Assembly: GCA_035552595.1 (NCBI GenBank)
Contig: DASZKZ010000083.1
Location: forward strand, 1-64,000
Source of the DNA: Aeolococcus sp035552595
GTDB taxonomy: Bacteria; Chloroflexota; Dormibacteria; Aeolococcales; Aeolococcaceae
Length of the DNA: 64,000 bases
Direction: 5' to 3'
Shown here: piece by piece, positions 36,158-44,830 of the stretch
Numbering within the stretch: position 1 is the first letter of the stretch
Layout of the letters: each line of letters begins with the position of its first letter
Made by a program: the position numbers and the translations under genes
Notes under the pieces: model-generated
Seen by the model: only the letters and a program-made list of their open reading frames with translations
What the model was told of the DNA's origin: nothing
Database searches by the model: none

Positions 36158-37279
36158 ATGACAGCCGTTGTGACCACCACCGTCCCCGCTCGCCGCACGT
36201 CGGCCGCGCAGCGTGGCTCATCCGATCGCGGCGGAGTCGTCCGGCTTGCGGGGCTGGGCACGGCGACGCCGCCGCGCCGGGTGAGCCGCGAGGACGTGGT
36301 CGAGGTTCTGCCCCGCATCTGGCCGCAGCTGGCGCGACGGACCTCACTGCTCGTCGACCCTCTCGACGAGGGCTTTCGCCATCTGCTGCGAGAACCGGCG
36401 GAGATGGTGGAGGCGCTGTCGCTCGGCGACCAGACCGCGCGCTACGCGCAGGCCGCTCCGGACCTCGCGCTCGCCGCCGCCGAGCGAGCCATCGCCAGCG
36501 CGGGCGGCCGGCGCGACCGCATCGGTCTGCTGGTGGTGGCGTCCTGCACCGGGTTCATCCTTCCCGGGCTCGACGCCCATCTCGTCCCCCGCCTCGGACT
36601 TCGCCCGGACGTCTGGAGGATGCCCCTCCTGCAGCTGGGCTGCGCGGGGGGCGCGGGCGGGCTGGCCCGTGCCGCCGACTGGGTGCGCACCCATCCCGGC
36701 GAGCAGGCTCTGGTCGTTGCCGTCGAGCTGCCATCCCTCACATTCCGCCCCGGCGACCACTCCCTCGACAACCTGCTCAGCGCGCTGGTGTTCGGTGACG
36801 GCGCCGGGGCCATCGTGCTGGACGGCGGCGGCGGCACTCCGACGCCAGGGTTGCGGATCGGTCGTGTGCGCAGCGTGCTCGTGCCGGGCAGCGTCGACGC
36901 GCTCGGGTACGACCTCGCGGACGATGGCTTTCGGGTCATCCTCTCGCGACGGCTGCCGGCGATCCTGGCGTCGGAGCTGCCCGCGCTGGTCAAGGATTTC
37001 CGCGGTGGCGGCGGTGCCGCCGGGCTGGACGCGATCGCCCTGCACCCCGGTGGGCGCGCCATCGTCGACGCCGTCAAGACGTGCTTGATGCTGAGCGAGA
37101 CCCAGCTGACCGCCACCAGAGCGGTGCTGCGCACCACCGGCAACACCTCGTCGGCAGGGATCGTCTTCGTGCTCGAGGAGCTGGCGACCTCGCCGCCGTC
37201 GCCGTCCGGCCGCGGCCTGATCATCGGATTCGGTCCCGGCCTCACCGTCGAGCTCCTGGAGCTGGAGTGGGGCTGCTGA
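36158..37279 (+). CDS. Type III polyketide synthase (chalcone/alkylresorcinol synthase-like)
   Basis: A 373-aa homodimeric-type ketosynthase. The catalytic triad is Cys162 (LQLGCAGG), His296 (ALHPGG) and Asn329 (TTGNTSS). It would extend an acyl-CoA starter with malonyl-CoA and cyclise the chain. The overlapping downstream ICMT-type methyltransferase and the convergent FAD monooxygenase match the srsABC phenolic-lipid set of Streptomyces, so alkylresorcinols or alkylpyrones are the likely products. Confidence 0.93.
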   Translation: MTAVVTTTVPARRTSAAQRGSSDRGGVVRLAGLGTATPPRRVSREDVVEVLPRIWPQLARRTSLLVDPLDEGFRHLLREPAEMVEALSLGDQTARYAQAAPDLALAAAERAIASAGGRRDRIGLLVVASCTGFILPGLDAHLVPRLGLRPDVWRMPLLQLGCAGGAGGLARAADWVRTHPGEQALVVAVELPSLTFRPGDHSLDNLLSALVFGDGAGAIVLDGGGGTPTPGLRIGRVRSVLVPGSVDALGYDLADDGFRVILSRRLPAILASELPALVKDFRGGGGAAGLDAIALHPGGRAIVDAVKTCLMLSETQLTATRAVLRTTGNTSSAGIVFVLEELATSPPSPSGRGLIIGFGPGLTVELLELEWGC

Positions 37280-37893
37280 ACCGGCGCACCCGAACCGCGC
37301 TGGTGGCTCTCCTCGCCGCCCAGCGTCTCGCCGAGCTGCGCCGCTCCGCACGCAACCGCGCCCGTAGCGGGCAGGGGGTGGCGGCGTCGCCGGGAACCTA
37401 TCCGCTCATGGTGGCCACCCATGCCGCGCTCTTCGTGACCGCGGGATGGCCGCGACGCCATCGCCGAGTCCCGGCCGCGGTGGAGGCCGTGGCGCTGGCG
37501 GGGCTGGCCGCCGCGGTGGGGCTGCGCCTGAGCGTGATCCACGAGCTCGGGCAGAGCTGGAACGTCACCGCCCACGTGTCGCCGTCGACGGAGGTGATCA
37601 CCTCGGGACCGTACCGATGGATGCGCCACCCCAACTACACGGCGGTGGCGCTCGAGTTCGCCTGCCTGCCGGTCGCGGTGGGAGCGTTTGGCGAGGCGGC
37701 GTGGCTCTCACTGGCCGATGCGCTGGTGCTGTGGCCGCGCATCCGCGCCGAGGAGGCTCTGCTCGACCGCCTGCCCGGCTACCGCGAGGCGTTCGCCGGT
37801 GTGCCCCGGTTCGTGCCCCGGCCCGGCCGGCGCAGTCAGAATCCCGCGAGGCTGGCCCAGTCGCGCGGGGTGAGCCTGCCGAAGCCCCAGTAG
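37267..37893 (+). CDS. Isoprenylcysteine carboxyl methyltransferase-family protein (SrsB-like)
   Basis: A 208-aa integral membrane methyltransferase. The family core GPYRWMRHPNYTAVALEF, followed by RIRAEEALL, is the SAM-binding region of ICMT/PEMT proteins. The GTG at 37267 overlaps the polyketide synthase gene by 13 bp, so the two are translationally coupled. In the srs system a protein of this family O-methylates the phenolic lipid at the membrane; the same role is inferred here. Its 3' end overlaps the convergent monooxygenase gene by 58 bp. Confidence 0.88.
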   Translation: MGLLNRRTRTALVALLAAQRLAELRRSARNRARSGQGVAASPGTYPLMVATHAALFVTAGWPRRHRRVPAAVEAVALAGLAAAVGLRLSVIHELGQSWNVTAHVSPSTEVITSGPYRWMRHPNYTAVALEFACLPVAVGAFGEAAWLSLADALVLWPRIRAEEALLDRLPGYREAFAGVPRFVPRPGRRSQNPARLAQSRGVSLPKPQ

Positions 37894-39017
37894 CCGCAGT
37901 TGATTCCGAGCAGGGCTCGGAGGGCCTGGGGCCTGGCGCCGGCTCGGGCCACCGCACGCCGGCTCAGCCAGGGGCGCCGCGCCATCACCAACGCCAGCGC
38001 GGTGACGCGGCTCCGATCGCGCCAGAGCTGCGCGTGATCGCGGCGGTAGCGTGCCTCGGCGGTGCTGCGGTCGAGCTCGCCGGAGAGCTGGGCGGCGAGG
38101 TGGAGGCCGAGGCGTTCGGCGAGGAGCAGGCCGATGCCGATGCCCTCGCCGGTGGTGGGGTCGTCGTAGCCGGCCGCGTCCCCGACCAGGAACAGGCCCG
38201 CGTGCGCGACCGAGCCCGGACGCTGCCGGAACTGACCGGCGGCCAGCGGGGGGACGGCGAGCTCCGCGGTGCGCAGCTCCGGAAGGGCGGCGCGAGCCGC
38301 GGCCTCGTAGTCACGGGCGGTCACCCCGATGCGCGACCTCGGGCCGAGGGTGGAGACGAGGAGCAGCTCCGTGCCCACCGGAGCCTGGTACCACTCCTGC
38401 TCCTCGGCAAAGGTCACCGTGATCCGATCCAGGCCGCCGAGGTCGACCCGCCAGTGCCCGGCGAGGCCATAGCGCCCGCCGCCGCGGGCGGGCCTGGTCA
38501 GGCCCGCGGCCGCCCGCACCGTGGAGTGAAGGCCGTCGGCGGCCACCACGGCACGGCCCAGCACGGGACCGCGGTCGGTGGTCACCCCCGTGACCAGCCC
38601 CGAGCCGTCACGGACGATGCCGCTGGCGCGAACGCCCTCGAGAAGCGTCACCCGCGGGGCCTGTCGGAGCGCGTCGACCAGCACCGAGTCGAAGACCGTC
38701 CGGCGCACCCCCAGGCCCCACCGCTCACCGCCGTGGCGCGGCGGCGGGAACGGGGCGTACGCGCGCGGTGAATCGCCGCCGTGGGTGTAGAGGACGCCGC
38801 GGATCGATGGCGCCGAGGTGGCGAGAACGTCGTCGAGCAGACCGAGGCGGCGAAGCACCCCGACCCCCGGCGGCATCAGCCCCTCGCCGCACGCCTTGTC
38901 GCGAGGGAATCGAGCGCGGTCGAGAACGGTCACCGGATGTCCGGCCCGGCTGAGCACGAGGGCCGTGGCGGCGCCACTGGGGCCCGCCCCGACCACCACG
39001 GCGCCCGCCTCGCTCAT
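37836..39017 (-). CDS. FAD-dependent monooxygenase / geranylgeranyl-reductase-like oxidoreductase (SrsC-like)
   Basis: A 393-aa flavoprotein. The FAD-binding motif VVGAGPSGAATA is at the N-terminus, DKACGEGLMPPG follows, and LVGDAAGYDDPTTGEGIG is the second FAD motif. The family covers aromatic hydroxylases and prenyl reductases. Next to a type III polyketide synthase it is best read as the ring hydroxylase that converts the phenolic lipid to a quinol or quinone. The ATG at 39017 has GCGGAG upstream. It is transcribed toward the synthase pair, not with it. Confidence 0.88.
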   Translation of the reverse strand: MSEAGAVVVGAGPSGAATALVLSRAGHPVTVLDRARFPRDKACGEGLMPPGVGVLRRLGLLDDVLATSAPSIRGVLYTHGGDSPRAYAPFPPPRHGGERWGLGVRRTVFDSVLVDALRQAPRVTLLEGVRASGIVRDGSGLVTGVTTDRGPVLGRAVVAADGLHSTVRAAAGLTRPARGGGRYGLAGHWRVDLGGLDRITVTFAEEQEWYQAPVGTELLLVSTLGPRSRIGVTARDYEAAARAALPELRTAELAVPPLAAGQFRQRPGSVAHAGLFLVGDAAGYDDPTTGEGIGIGLLLAERLGLHLAAQLSGELDRSTAEARYRRDHAQLWRDRSRVTALALVMARRPWLSRRAVARAGARPQALRALLGINCGYWGFGRLTPRDWASLAGF

Positions 39018-39119
39018 CTCCGCATCATCTCCGCATCCACGATCGGCCGGCGATGCGTGCGTCCGGCCTCCGCCCGTGGCAGAGTCGGGGAGGATTCGCC
39101 GACCGGCAGGGAGAGGATC

Positions 39120-39920
39120 ATGGCCAGGACACTCTTTCGCGAGCTCGCCGAGATCGTCCGCCTGGAGAGGGGCCGCCACCGCAGCCCGCAGGATGGCGTG
39201 TGCACCATGGAGCTGGTCGCCTGGATGGCCGGAGAGAAGCACAGCGACCACCCCCGGTCGGCATCCCCGGTGATCGCAACCTTCATCCGCTCCTTCAACG
39301 ATGCCCTGGACGGCGCCGATCGCCAGCACCTGGCGGCGCTCGCCGCACGCATGATCGGCACTCGGGGCGGTGACCAGGACGAGGTGCTGCGCCGCCAGAT
39401 CCTCTGGGACTGGATGGTCTCCGTGGCACTGCCCACCTGGCTGGCCGCCGCCGGCCGGCCGGACCTGGCCGCGTCCGTCGCCGCGGGCCGCGCCGGCGCT
39501 CTCGATGCCGCCGTCGCCGCCATGGATGCGTACGGCCAGGTGCTGGTGCGTCCCGTCGACGACCATCGCACCGCGGAAACCGTCACCGGGGCGCTCGGCA
39601 TCGCGGGCATCACGGGAGCGTGCCTGGCGGGCAGAGACGCTGCTGACCGCGTCGTCGGACCTCGCGCCCGCCGCCACTGGGAGGCCGCTCGAGTGCTGGC
39701 GCGCACCGCCGTGTGGTCGCTCGCCGAGATGGAGCTCGAGCCGGCCGGCAGGGATGCAACCTCCGCGGTGTGGCGGACCGCCCGCTTGCTCCGCGACAGC
39801 GCCTTCGTCGTCCTCGACCGCCTCGTCGGCGTGTCGGAGCCGCCGCCGCCGCCGCCTCCTCCTCCTCCCGTGGTCGACCGAGCGCGCACGCCGGGGCGCA
39901 TCGAATCCGCCACCGTGTGA
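39120..39920 (+). CDS. Helical protein of unknown function with poly-proline stretch
   Basis: A 266-aa, mostly alpha-helical, Ala/Arg-rich protein without signal peptide or clear membrane helix. Near the C-terminus is a run of ten prolines (residues about 243-252), followed by a short basic tail. The N-terminus (ELAEIVRLERGRHRS, then VCTMELVAWMAGEKHSDHP) looks conserved-domain-like but I cannot name a family. GAGAGGATC before the ATG is a plausible ribosome site. The proline run would need EF-P for translation. Confidence 0.7.
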   Translation: MARTLFRELAEIVRLERGRHRSPQDGVCTMELVAWMAGEKHSDHPRSASPVIATFIRSFNDALDGADRQHLAALAARMIGTRGGDQDEVLRRQILWDWMVSVALPTWLAAAGRPDLAASVAAGRAGALDAAVAAMDAYGQVLVRPVDDHRTAETVTGALGIAGITGACLAGRDAADRVVGPRARRHWEAARVLARTAVWSLAEMELEPAGRDATSAVWRTARLLRDSAFVVLDRLVGVSEPPPPPPPPPPVVDRARTPGRIESATV

Positions 39921-40042
39921 GGCGCGCCGGCTCGCGGTGCGGCGCCGGGAGGCGCTGAGCGGCGTATCCCTCGGTCGTCCATCCCCGTTGCAGGGTCAGA
40001 CGCGCCACTCGCGCCGACTCGACCCGCACCAGGGAGCACCTC

Positions 40043-41320
40043 GTGAACGCCAAGCGCCTCACCCTGATCGTCGCCACCGGCCTGGCGGCGACCGGTTGCG
40101 GGGTCACCGCCACCGTCCTCGGCCCGGCACAGCGCAACACCTCCACCGCGGCCGCCCTGCTGGCCTCGAGGCAGAGCGCCACCGCCGCCACCGCCACGCC
40201 CGCACCGACGCCGCCCGCCGCCGCGTCGTCGCCGCCTCCGTCTCCCTCGCGGGCCACCCCGGCGGCGACCCCCGCCCCGGCGCCACCGCCTCCGCCTCCG
40301 CAGGTGGTGGTCACCGCCGCCGAGAGCAACGTCTCAGGTCCGACGTTCCAGGTCACGCTGGTCAGCACCAGGGGCACCGTCCTGGCCTCTGCGGCGGTCC
40401 CCGCCGACGCACGCTGGACCGTCGGGGCGGGAGGCGGTGCCGCGTACTGGGTCACCGGCGGCAGCCTGCAGCGTCTCGGCACCAGCGGAGCGGTGAGCAC
40501 GCTCGCCACCGTCCCGGCCACGCAGAACGGCAGGGTGGTGGTGTCGCCAGACGGCTCCCAGTGGGCCTTCTCCACCACCACGCAGGATGGGCACGGGGTG
40601 GCCAGCAACCGCCTCTACCGCGGCGGCGGCGCTGAGGCGACCCAGCTGGTCGCTCAGCGCGACTCCGATCCCGCCCATCCCAGCGCGGACGCGCCCCCGT
40701 CCTGGCAGTACTACCCGATCGCGTGGACGGCCCAGGGCATCCTCGTCGAGCGGCAGCCACTCGGCGGTTGCGGTTGCGGCACGCCCTTCGACATGGAGAT
40801 GACCGCCGGATACTCCGCCGTCATCGACCCCGTCACCGGCACCGCCACACCGGTGACGGCGTCCGACACCTGCCCGCTGTCCGGCATCGGGGCGGACGGC
40901 ACAGCGGCGTGCTTCAAGGTGTCCTCGACCGGAGGATCCGCGAGCATCGACTTCCTCACCAGCCTGCATCTCACCGCGCGGTACGCGCTGTCGGGGACGA
41001 CCAGCGGCGGCGACGCCACCTTCCACGGCTCCACGGTTGCCTACGCCACGGTGCCGAAGGACGCGGGAGGATGCGGCGGTCCGGACTGGAGGCCGGTGAC
41101 GACACTGCATGTCATGGACGTGAGCACCGGGGACGCGCGCGCCATCGGCCCCCTCGGACTGGCCCCGGTCGCCTGGTTGAACACGGGGCTCATCCTGGGC
41201 ACGCGTACGGTTGCCGGCGCCAACGGCGCCTCGACCAGCTCCGTGGTGGTGGTGGACCCGGCCAGCGGTCACGTGGCCACCATCCTCAGCAGCTCGACGA
41301 CGGTGGTCGGGATCGCCTGA
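40043..41320 (+). CDS. Predicted lipoprotein with proline/alanine-rich linker and beta-propeller-like domain
   Basis: A 425-aa exported protein starting at GTG. The N-terminus (MNAKRLTLIVATGLAATGCG) is a signal peptide ending in a lipobox Cys at about residue 19. Residues about 45-95 are a Pro/Ala/Thr linker rich in PAP-type repeats. The rest has repeated Trp/Gly/Asp-containing beta strands and dispersed cysteines, suggesting a WD40/propeller-like fold. Likely anchored on the outer face of the membrane; function unknown. Confidence 0.75.
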   Translation: MNAKRLTLIVATGLAATGCGVTATVLGPAQRNTSTAAALLASRQSATAATATPAPTPPAAASSPPPSPSRATPAATPAPAPPPPPPQVVVTAAESNVSGPTFQVTLVSTRGTVLASAAVPADARWTVGAGGGAAYWVTGGSLQRLGTSGAVSTLATVPATQNGRVVVSPDGSQWAFSTTTQDGHGVASNRLYRGGGAEATQLVAQRDSDPAHPSADAPPSWQYYPIAWTAQGILVERQPLGGCGCGTPFDMEMTAGYSAVIDPVTGTATPVTASDTCPLSGIGADGTAACFKVSSTGGSASIDFLTSLHLTARYALSGTTSGGDATFHGSTVAYATVPKDAGGCGGPDWRPVTTLHVMDVSTGDARAIGPLGLAPVAWLNTGLILGTRTVAGANGASTSSVVVVDPASGHVATILSSSTTVVGIA

Positions 41321-41345
41321 CCGAGCTCGTGTCAGCAGGGCTCCG

Positions 41346-41351
41346 TAGAAT
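41346..41351 (+). promoter_or_regulatory. Putative -10 (TAGAAT) of the TyrA-PDT fusion gene
   Basis: TAGAAT, one mismatch from TATAAT, ends 9 nt before the ATG at 41361. Initiation about 7 nt after the hexamer would leave only a couple of leader bases. Confidence 0.5.
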
Positions 41352-41360
41352 GCCGCTGAC

Positions 41361-42719
41361 ATGGGCGACGCTCCTCCGACGACCGTTGCCGTCGTCGGGT
41401 TCGGCCGTTTCGGACGGCTGTGGGCGTCGATGCTCCGTGACGATTGGGATGTCGCCGTCTACGACTCCGCGCCCGAGATTCGCGAGCACGCGGCGGGGCA
41501 GGGATTCGCGGTGGGGTCACTGCGCTCCGCGCTGTCGTGCGACGTGATCTTCTACTGCGTGCCCATCTCAGCGTTCGAGGCAACGCTGCGAGAGCACCTG
41601 CCGTACTTCGCCGAGTCCGCGAGAGCTCCGACGCTGGTCGACGTGCTCTCCGTCAAGGTGCATCCGCGCGACGTGTTCGATCGCCTTCTGCCGGCCCCGC
41701 ACCAGGCGATGCTCACCCATCCCATGTTCGGTCCCGACAGCGTGGCGGTCGGCGGCCTGGCCGGACAGACCATCGTTCTCGACCGCTACCGGATGGCGGA
41801 GGCCGGGTTCGCGCGGTGGCACGAGTACTTCGCGAGCAAGGGCCTGGCGGTGGTGCTGATGAGCGCGGACGAGCACGACCGCCTTGCCGCGGAGAGCCAG
41901 GGCGTGACCCACTCCGTCGGCCGGACGCTGGAGCGCTTCGGCTTCACCCCGACCGCGATCGACACATTGGGGACCAAGATGCTTCACGACATCACCGCCC
42001 AGGTGGCCCACGACACCGAGCAGCTCTTCGTCGATCTCCAGACGCGCAACCCGTTCACCGGCGCCATGCGCGTGCGCCTCTCGGAGGCACAGGACTCGGT
42101 CTTCGATCAGCTCCTCCCCAACCGCGTGGTGACGGACCGGATGGTGATCGGGATCCAGGGCGGCCGGGGCAGCTTCAACGAGGAGGCGGCGCGTCACTTC
42201 ATGAGCCGGACGCCCGATGTCCCCCACGAGCTCGTCTACCTGCACACCACGGAGAGGGTGCTGCGAGCGCTCCACGAGGGGCGGGTCGATCGCGGCCAGT
42301 TCGCCATCCACAACTCCGCCGGGGGGATGGTCCGCGAGTCCGTCGACGCCATGGCGCGCTATCGCTTCGCCATCGTCGAGGAGTTCGCCATCAAGATCTC
42401 CCACGCGCTGATGGTGTCGCCCCGCGCAGACGTTGCCGCCGTCGACACCGTCATGACGCATCCGCAGGTCCTCGCCCAGTGCCGCACCAGCCTGGGGAGC
42501 AGGTACCCGCAGCTCCGCCAGACCAGCGGGGAGGGCGACATGATCGACCACGCCAAGGTGGCGGAGCTTCTCGGAGCCGGCTCGCTGCCGGACAGCGTCG
42601 CCACCATGGGGAGCAGGGTTCTCGCGGACCTGTACAGCCTGCGCGTCATCGAGGATGACCTCCAGGACCTCGACGAGAACTTCACCAGCTTCCTGTGGGT
42701 CGAGCGCCCGGGAGGCTGA
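41361..42719 (+). CDS. Arogenate/prephenate dehydrogenase fused to a prephenate-dehydratase-like domain
   Basis: A 452-aa two-domain protein. Residues 8-255 are a TyrA dehydrogenase: NAD(P) motif GFGRFG (13-18), LTHPMFGPDS (118-127) and EHDRLAAESQGVTHSVGR (171-188), which resemble plant-type arogenate dehydrogenases. Residues 261-448 are a periplasmic-binding-like prephenate dehydratase domain: GGRGSFNEEAA, IHNSAGG, HPQVLAQC and a C-terminal helix. The catalytic TRF motif reads TSF (442-444), so dehydratase activity is doubtful. No ACT domain is present. It ends 4 bp from the convergent CM-PDT-DAHPS gene. Confidence 0.92.
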   Translation: MGDAPPTTVAVVGFGRFGRLWASMLRDDWDVAVYDSAPEIREHAAGQGFAVGSLRSALSCDVIFYCVPISAFEATLREHLPYFAESARAPTLVDVLSVKVHPRDVFDRLLPAPHQAMLTHPMFGPDSVAVGGLAGQTIVLDRYRMAEAGFARWHEYFASKGLAVVLMSADEHDRLAAESQGVTHSVGRTLERFGFTPTAIDTLGTKMLHDITAQVAHDTEQLFVDLQTRNPFTGAMRVRLSEAQDSVFDQLLPNRVVTDRMVIGIQGGRGSFNEEAARHFMSRTPDVPHELVYLHTTERVLRALHEGRVDRGQFAIHNSAGGMVRESVDAMARYRFAIVEEFAIKISHALMVSPRADVAAVDTVMTHPQVLAQCRTSLGSRYPQLRQTSGEGDMIDHAKVAELLGAGSLPDSVATMGSRVLADLYSLRVIEDDLQDLDENFTSFLWVERPGG

Positions 42720-42723
42720 GGTG

Positions 42724-44766
42724 TCAGGCGGCGGGACCGACCGCCTCCAGGCTGCGCATGAGACCGAGAAAGTCTCCGAACGACAGGCTCTGGGCCGCAT
42801 CCGACAGCGCCTTGTCCGGGTCGGGGTGGACCTCGATGAGAAGCCCGTGCGCGCCCGCCGCCCGCGCCGCCCTGGCCATGGGGGCAACGTAGGGACGGTA
42901 GCCGGTGCCGTGACTGGGGTCGACGATGACGGGGAGGTGGGTGCGCTCCCGGAGCACAGGGATCGCCGACAGGTCCAGCGTATTTCTCGTGCTGGTCTCG
43001 AAGGTTCGGATGCCGCGCTCACAGAGCATCACCTGCTGGTTGCCGATCGCCAGGATGTATTCGGCCGCGCCCAGCCACTCCTCGATGGTGCTGGAGAGGC
43101 CGCGCTTCAGGAGGATGGGGCGGTCCACCTTGCCGAGCTCGCGGAGGAGGTCGAAGTTCTGCATGTTCCTGGCGCCGACCTGGAGAACGTCGACCAGCTC
43201 GGCCATGCGATGGACCTGGTCGACCGCCATGACCTCGCTGATGATGGGCATGCCGCAGGCCCTCCCTGCCGCGGCGAGGAGCTCGAGCCCCTCCCATCCC
43301 ATGCCCTGGAAGGCGTAGGGCGAGGTGCGCGGCTTGAACACCCCGCCGCGAAGAATCTGCGCACCCGCCTCGCGCACCGCCTTGGCGGTGGTGGTGATCT
43401 GTTCCGCGGACTCCACCGAGCAGGGGCCGGCCATGACCACGAAACCCGCTCCTCCAACCAGGATCCCCCCCACCGGGATCACGGTGTCGGCGGCGCGCGC
43501 GGCGCGTCCGGCGAGCCGGTAGTTGCTCGACGCCTTGACGTGCGGCCCTCCCGTCACGACGGCCTCGAGCACATCGACGCCGGCGGGCTCGGAGACCAGA
43601 GGCGTGGCGTTGCCGGGCTGGACATCGACCCTGGTCGTCTTCGCCGGGTAGCTCCCCAGCACCTTGAGGTGCAGGGATGTCGAGCGCAGGTCGTCGAGCG
43701 CGCTGGTGGTGCGGGGGTCGGCGACGTTGCCCTCGAAGTCGAGGAAGAACATGTACTCCCAGGGACGTCCGGGGCGGGGTCGTGACTCGAGCTTGGTCAT
43801 GGAGTGGCCGCTGCTGCCGATCACATCGAGGGACCGCATCAGCGCGCCCTGCTCGTGGCGGGTCACGAAGATCAGGCTGGTCTTGCACGGCGCATTGAGA
43901 GGAACGGCGACCGGGTGGCGGGCGAGGACGACGAAGCGCGTGTAGTTCTCGGGCTGGTTGGTGATGCCCCGGCGCAGCACCTGCAACCCGTGCGCCGCGG
44001 CCGCTTCCGGCGCGCCGATGGCCACCTGGGTGGGATCGCCGTCATGCGCCACCGTGCGCATCGCCTCGCCGGCATCGAAATGGAGGACAGGGCTGGCTCT
44101 CGACATCGCCTGGACGAACGCGGAGCACTGCTCCAACCCGTCGAGATCGGAGAGCACATGCCTGATGGCGCCGAGCGGGATCTCGCCGACGCCCGCGAGG
44201 CAATGGTCGACGCTCCACGTCTCCTCGCCGACGATCGACACGTCGTTCTCGCGGAGGAGGTCGTAGACCTCGTTGATGCTCCCGGCGATGGTGTTCTCGA
44301 TGGGCAGGATGGCGAGGTCCACGTCGCCGGCTCGGAGGGCGGCGACGGCTGCCTGATGGGTGCGTGAGGCGACGAGCTCGCCGTCGCGCTCGCTGCCCGC
44401 GAGGTACTTCTGAGCGGCCAGCGCGCCGAACGTGAGCTCCGCTCCCTGAACGGCCACGCGGATGCGCTCGTGGCGCGCGTGCCCGGTCTGGCTGGCGACC
44501 TGGCGGCTCACCGACTCGCCGAGCAGATCACGGTACATGCGGCGAACCAGGTTGACGGGCGCGCCCTCAGCGCGAGCGATCTGCTCCACCGCTTCGATGA
44601 CCTGGCGCTCTCGCTCGGGATCACGGATGGCGGCATCGGAGCTCGCCTTCTCCCTGCTCACCCCGGCAACCACCCGAAAGCGCTCGGCGATCAGCTCGAC
44701 GATCCTCTTGTCGAGGTCGCTGAGGCGTTCCCGCAGGGCGGGCAGCGGGGCATCGGCGTCAGACAC
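42724..44766 (-). CDS. Chorismate mutase - prephenate dehydratase - ACT - DAHP synthase fusion
   Basis: A 680-aa four-domain enzyme. Residues 5-90: AroQ-type chorismate mutase. Residues 102-285: prephenate dehydratase with PIENTIAGSINE and an intact TRF (276-278). Residues 294-372: ACT domain with the phenylalanine-binding ESRP (327-330). Residues about 408-675: type I-beta DAHP synthase with MAGPCSVES, FKPRTSPYAF (477-486) and DPSHG (616-620). It combines the first step of the shikimate pathway with two steps toward Phe and a feedback sensor. GTG start 8 nt after TAGACT. Confidence 0.95.
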   Translation of the reverse strand: MSDADAPLPALRERLSDLDKRIVELIAERFRVVAGVSREKASSDAAIRDPERERQVIEAVEQIARAEGAPVNLVRRMYRDLLGESVSRQVASQTGHARHERIRVAVQGAELTFGALAAQKYLAGSERDGELVASRTHQAAVAALRAGDVDLAILPIENTIAGSINEVYDLLRENDVSIVGEETWSVDHCLAGVGEIPLGAIRHVLSDLDGLEQCSAFVQAMSRASPVLHFDAGEAMRTVAHDGDPTQVAIGAPEAAAAHGLQVLRRGITNQPENYTRFVVLARHPVAVPLNAPCKTSLIFVTRHEQGALMRSLDVIGSSGHSMTKLESRPRPGRPWEYMFFLDFEGNVADPRTTSALDDLRSTSLHLKVLGSYPAKTTRVDVQPGNATPLVSEPAGVDVLEAVVTGGPHVKASSNYRLAGRAARAADTVIPVGGILVGGAGFVVMAGPCSVESAEQITTTAKAVREAGAQILRGGVFKPRTSPYAFQGMGWEGLELLAAAGRACGMPIISEVMAVDQVHRMAELVDVLQVGARNMQNFDLLRELGKVDRPILLKRGLSSTIEEWLGAAEYILAIGNQQVMLCERGIRTFETSTRNTLDLSAIPVLRERTHLPVIVDPSHGTGYRPYVAPMARAARAAGAHGLLIEVHPDPDKALSDAAQSLSFGDFLGLMRSLEAVGPAA

Positions 44767-44774
44767 AGGGCTGC

Positions 44775-44780
44775 AGTCTA
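44775..44780 (-). promoter_or_regulatory. Putative -10 (TAGACT) of the CM-PDT-ACT-DAHPS gene
   Basis: On the minus strand TAGACT lies 8 nt before the GTG start at 44766. The same hexamer and nearly the same spacing occur before transglutaminase-like protein 2. A leaderless transcript is predicted. Confidence 0.45.
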
Positions 44781-44830
44781 CGGTCCCGCTGAGTTGCGAG
44801 GCATTGGCTCACCGGCGCCGCCATGCCCAG

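Noticed and set aside
39010..39040. Direct repeat ATCTCCGCATC at the start of the FAD monooxygenase
   Set aside because: Two copies only, explained by tandem GGAGATGATGC around the ribosome site and start; no sign of a mobile element.
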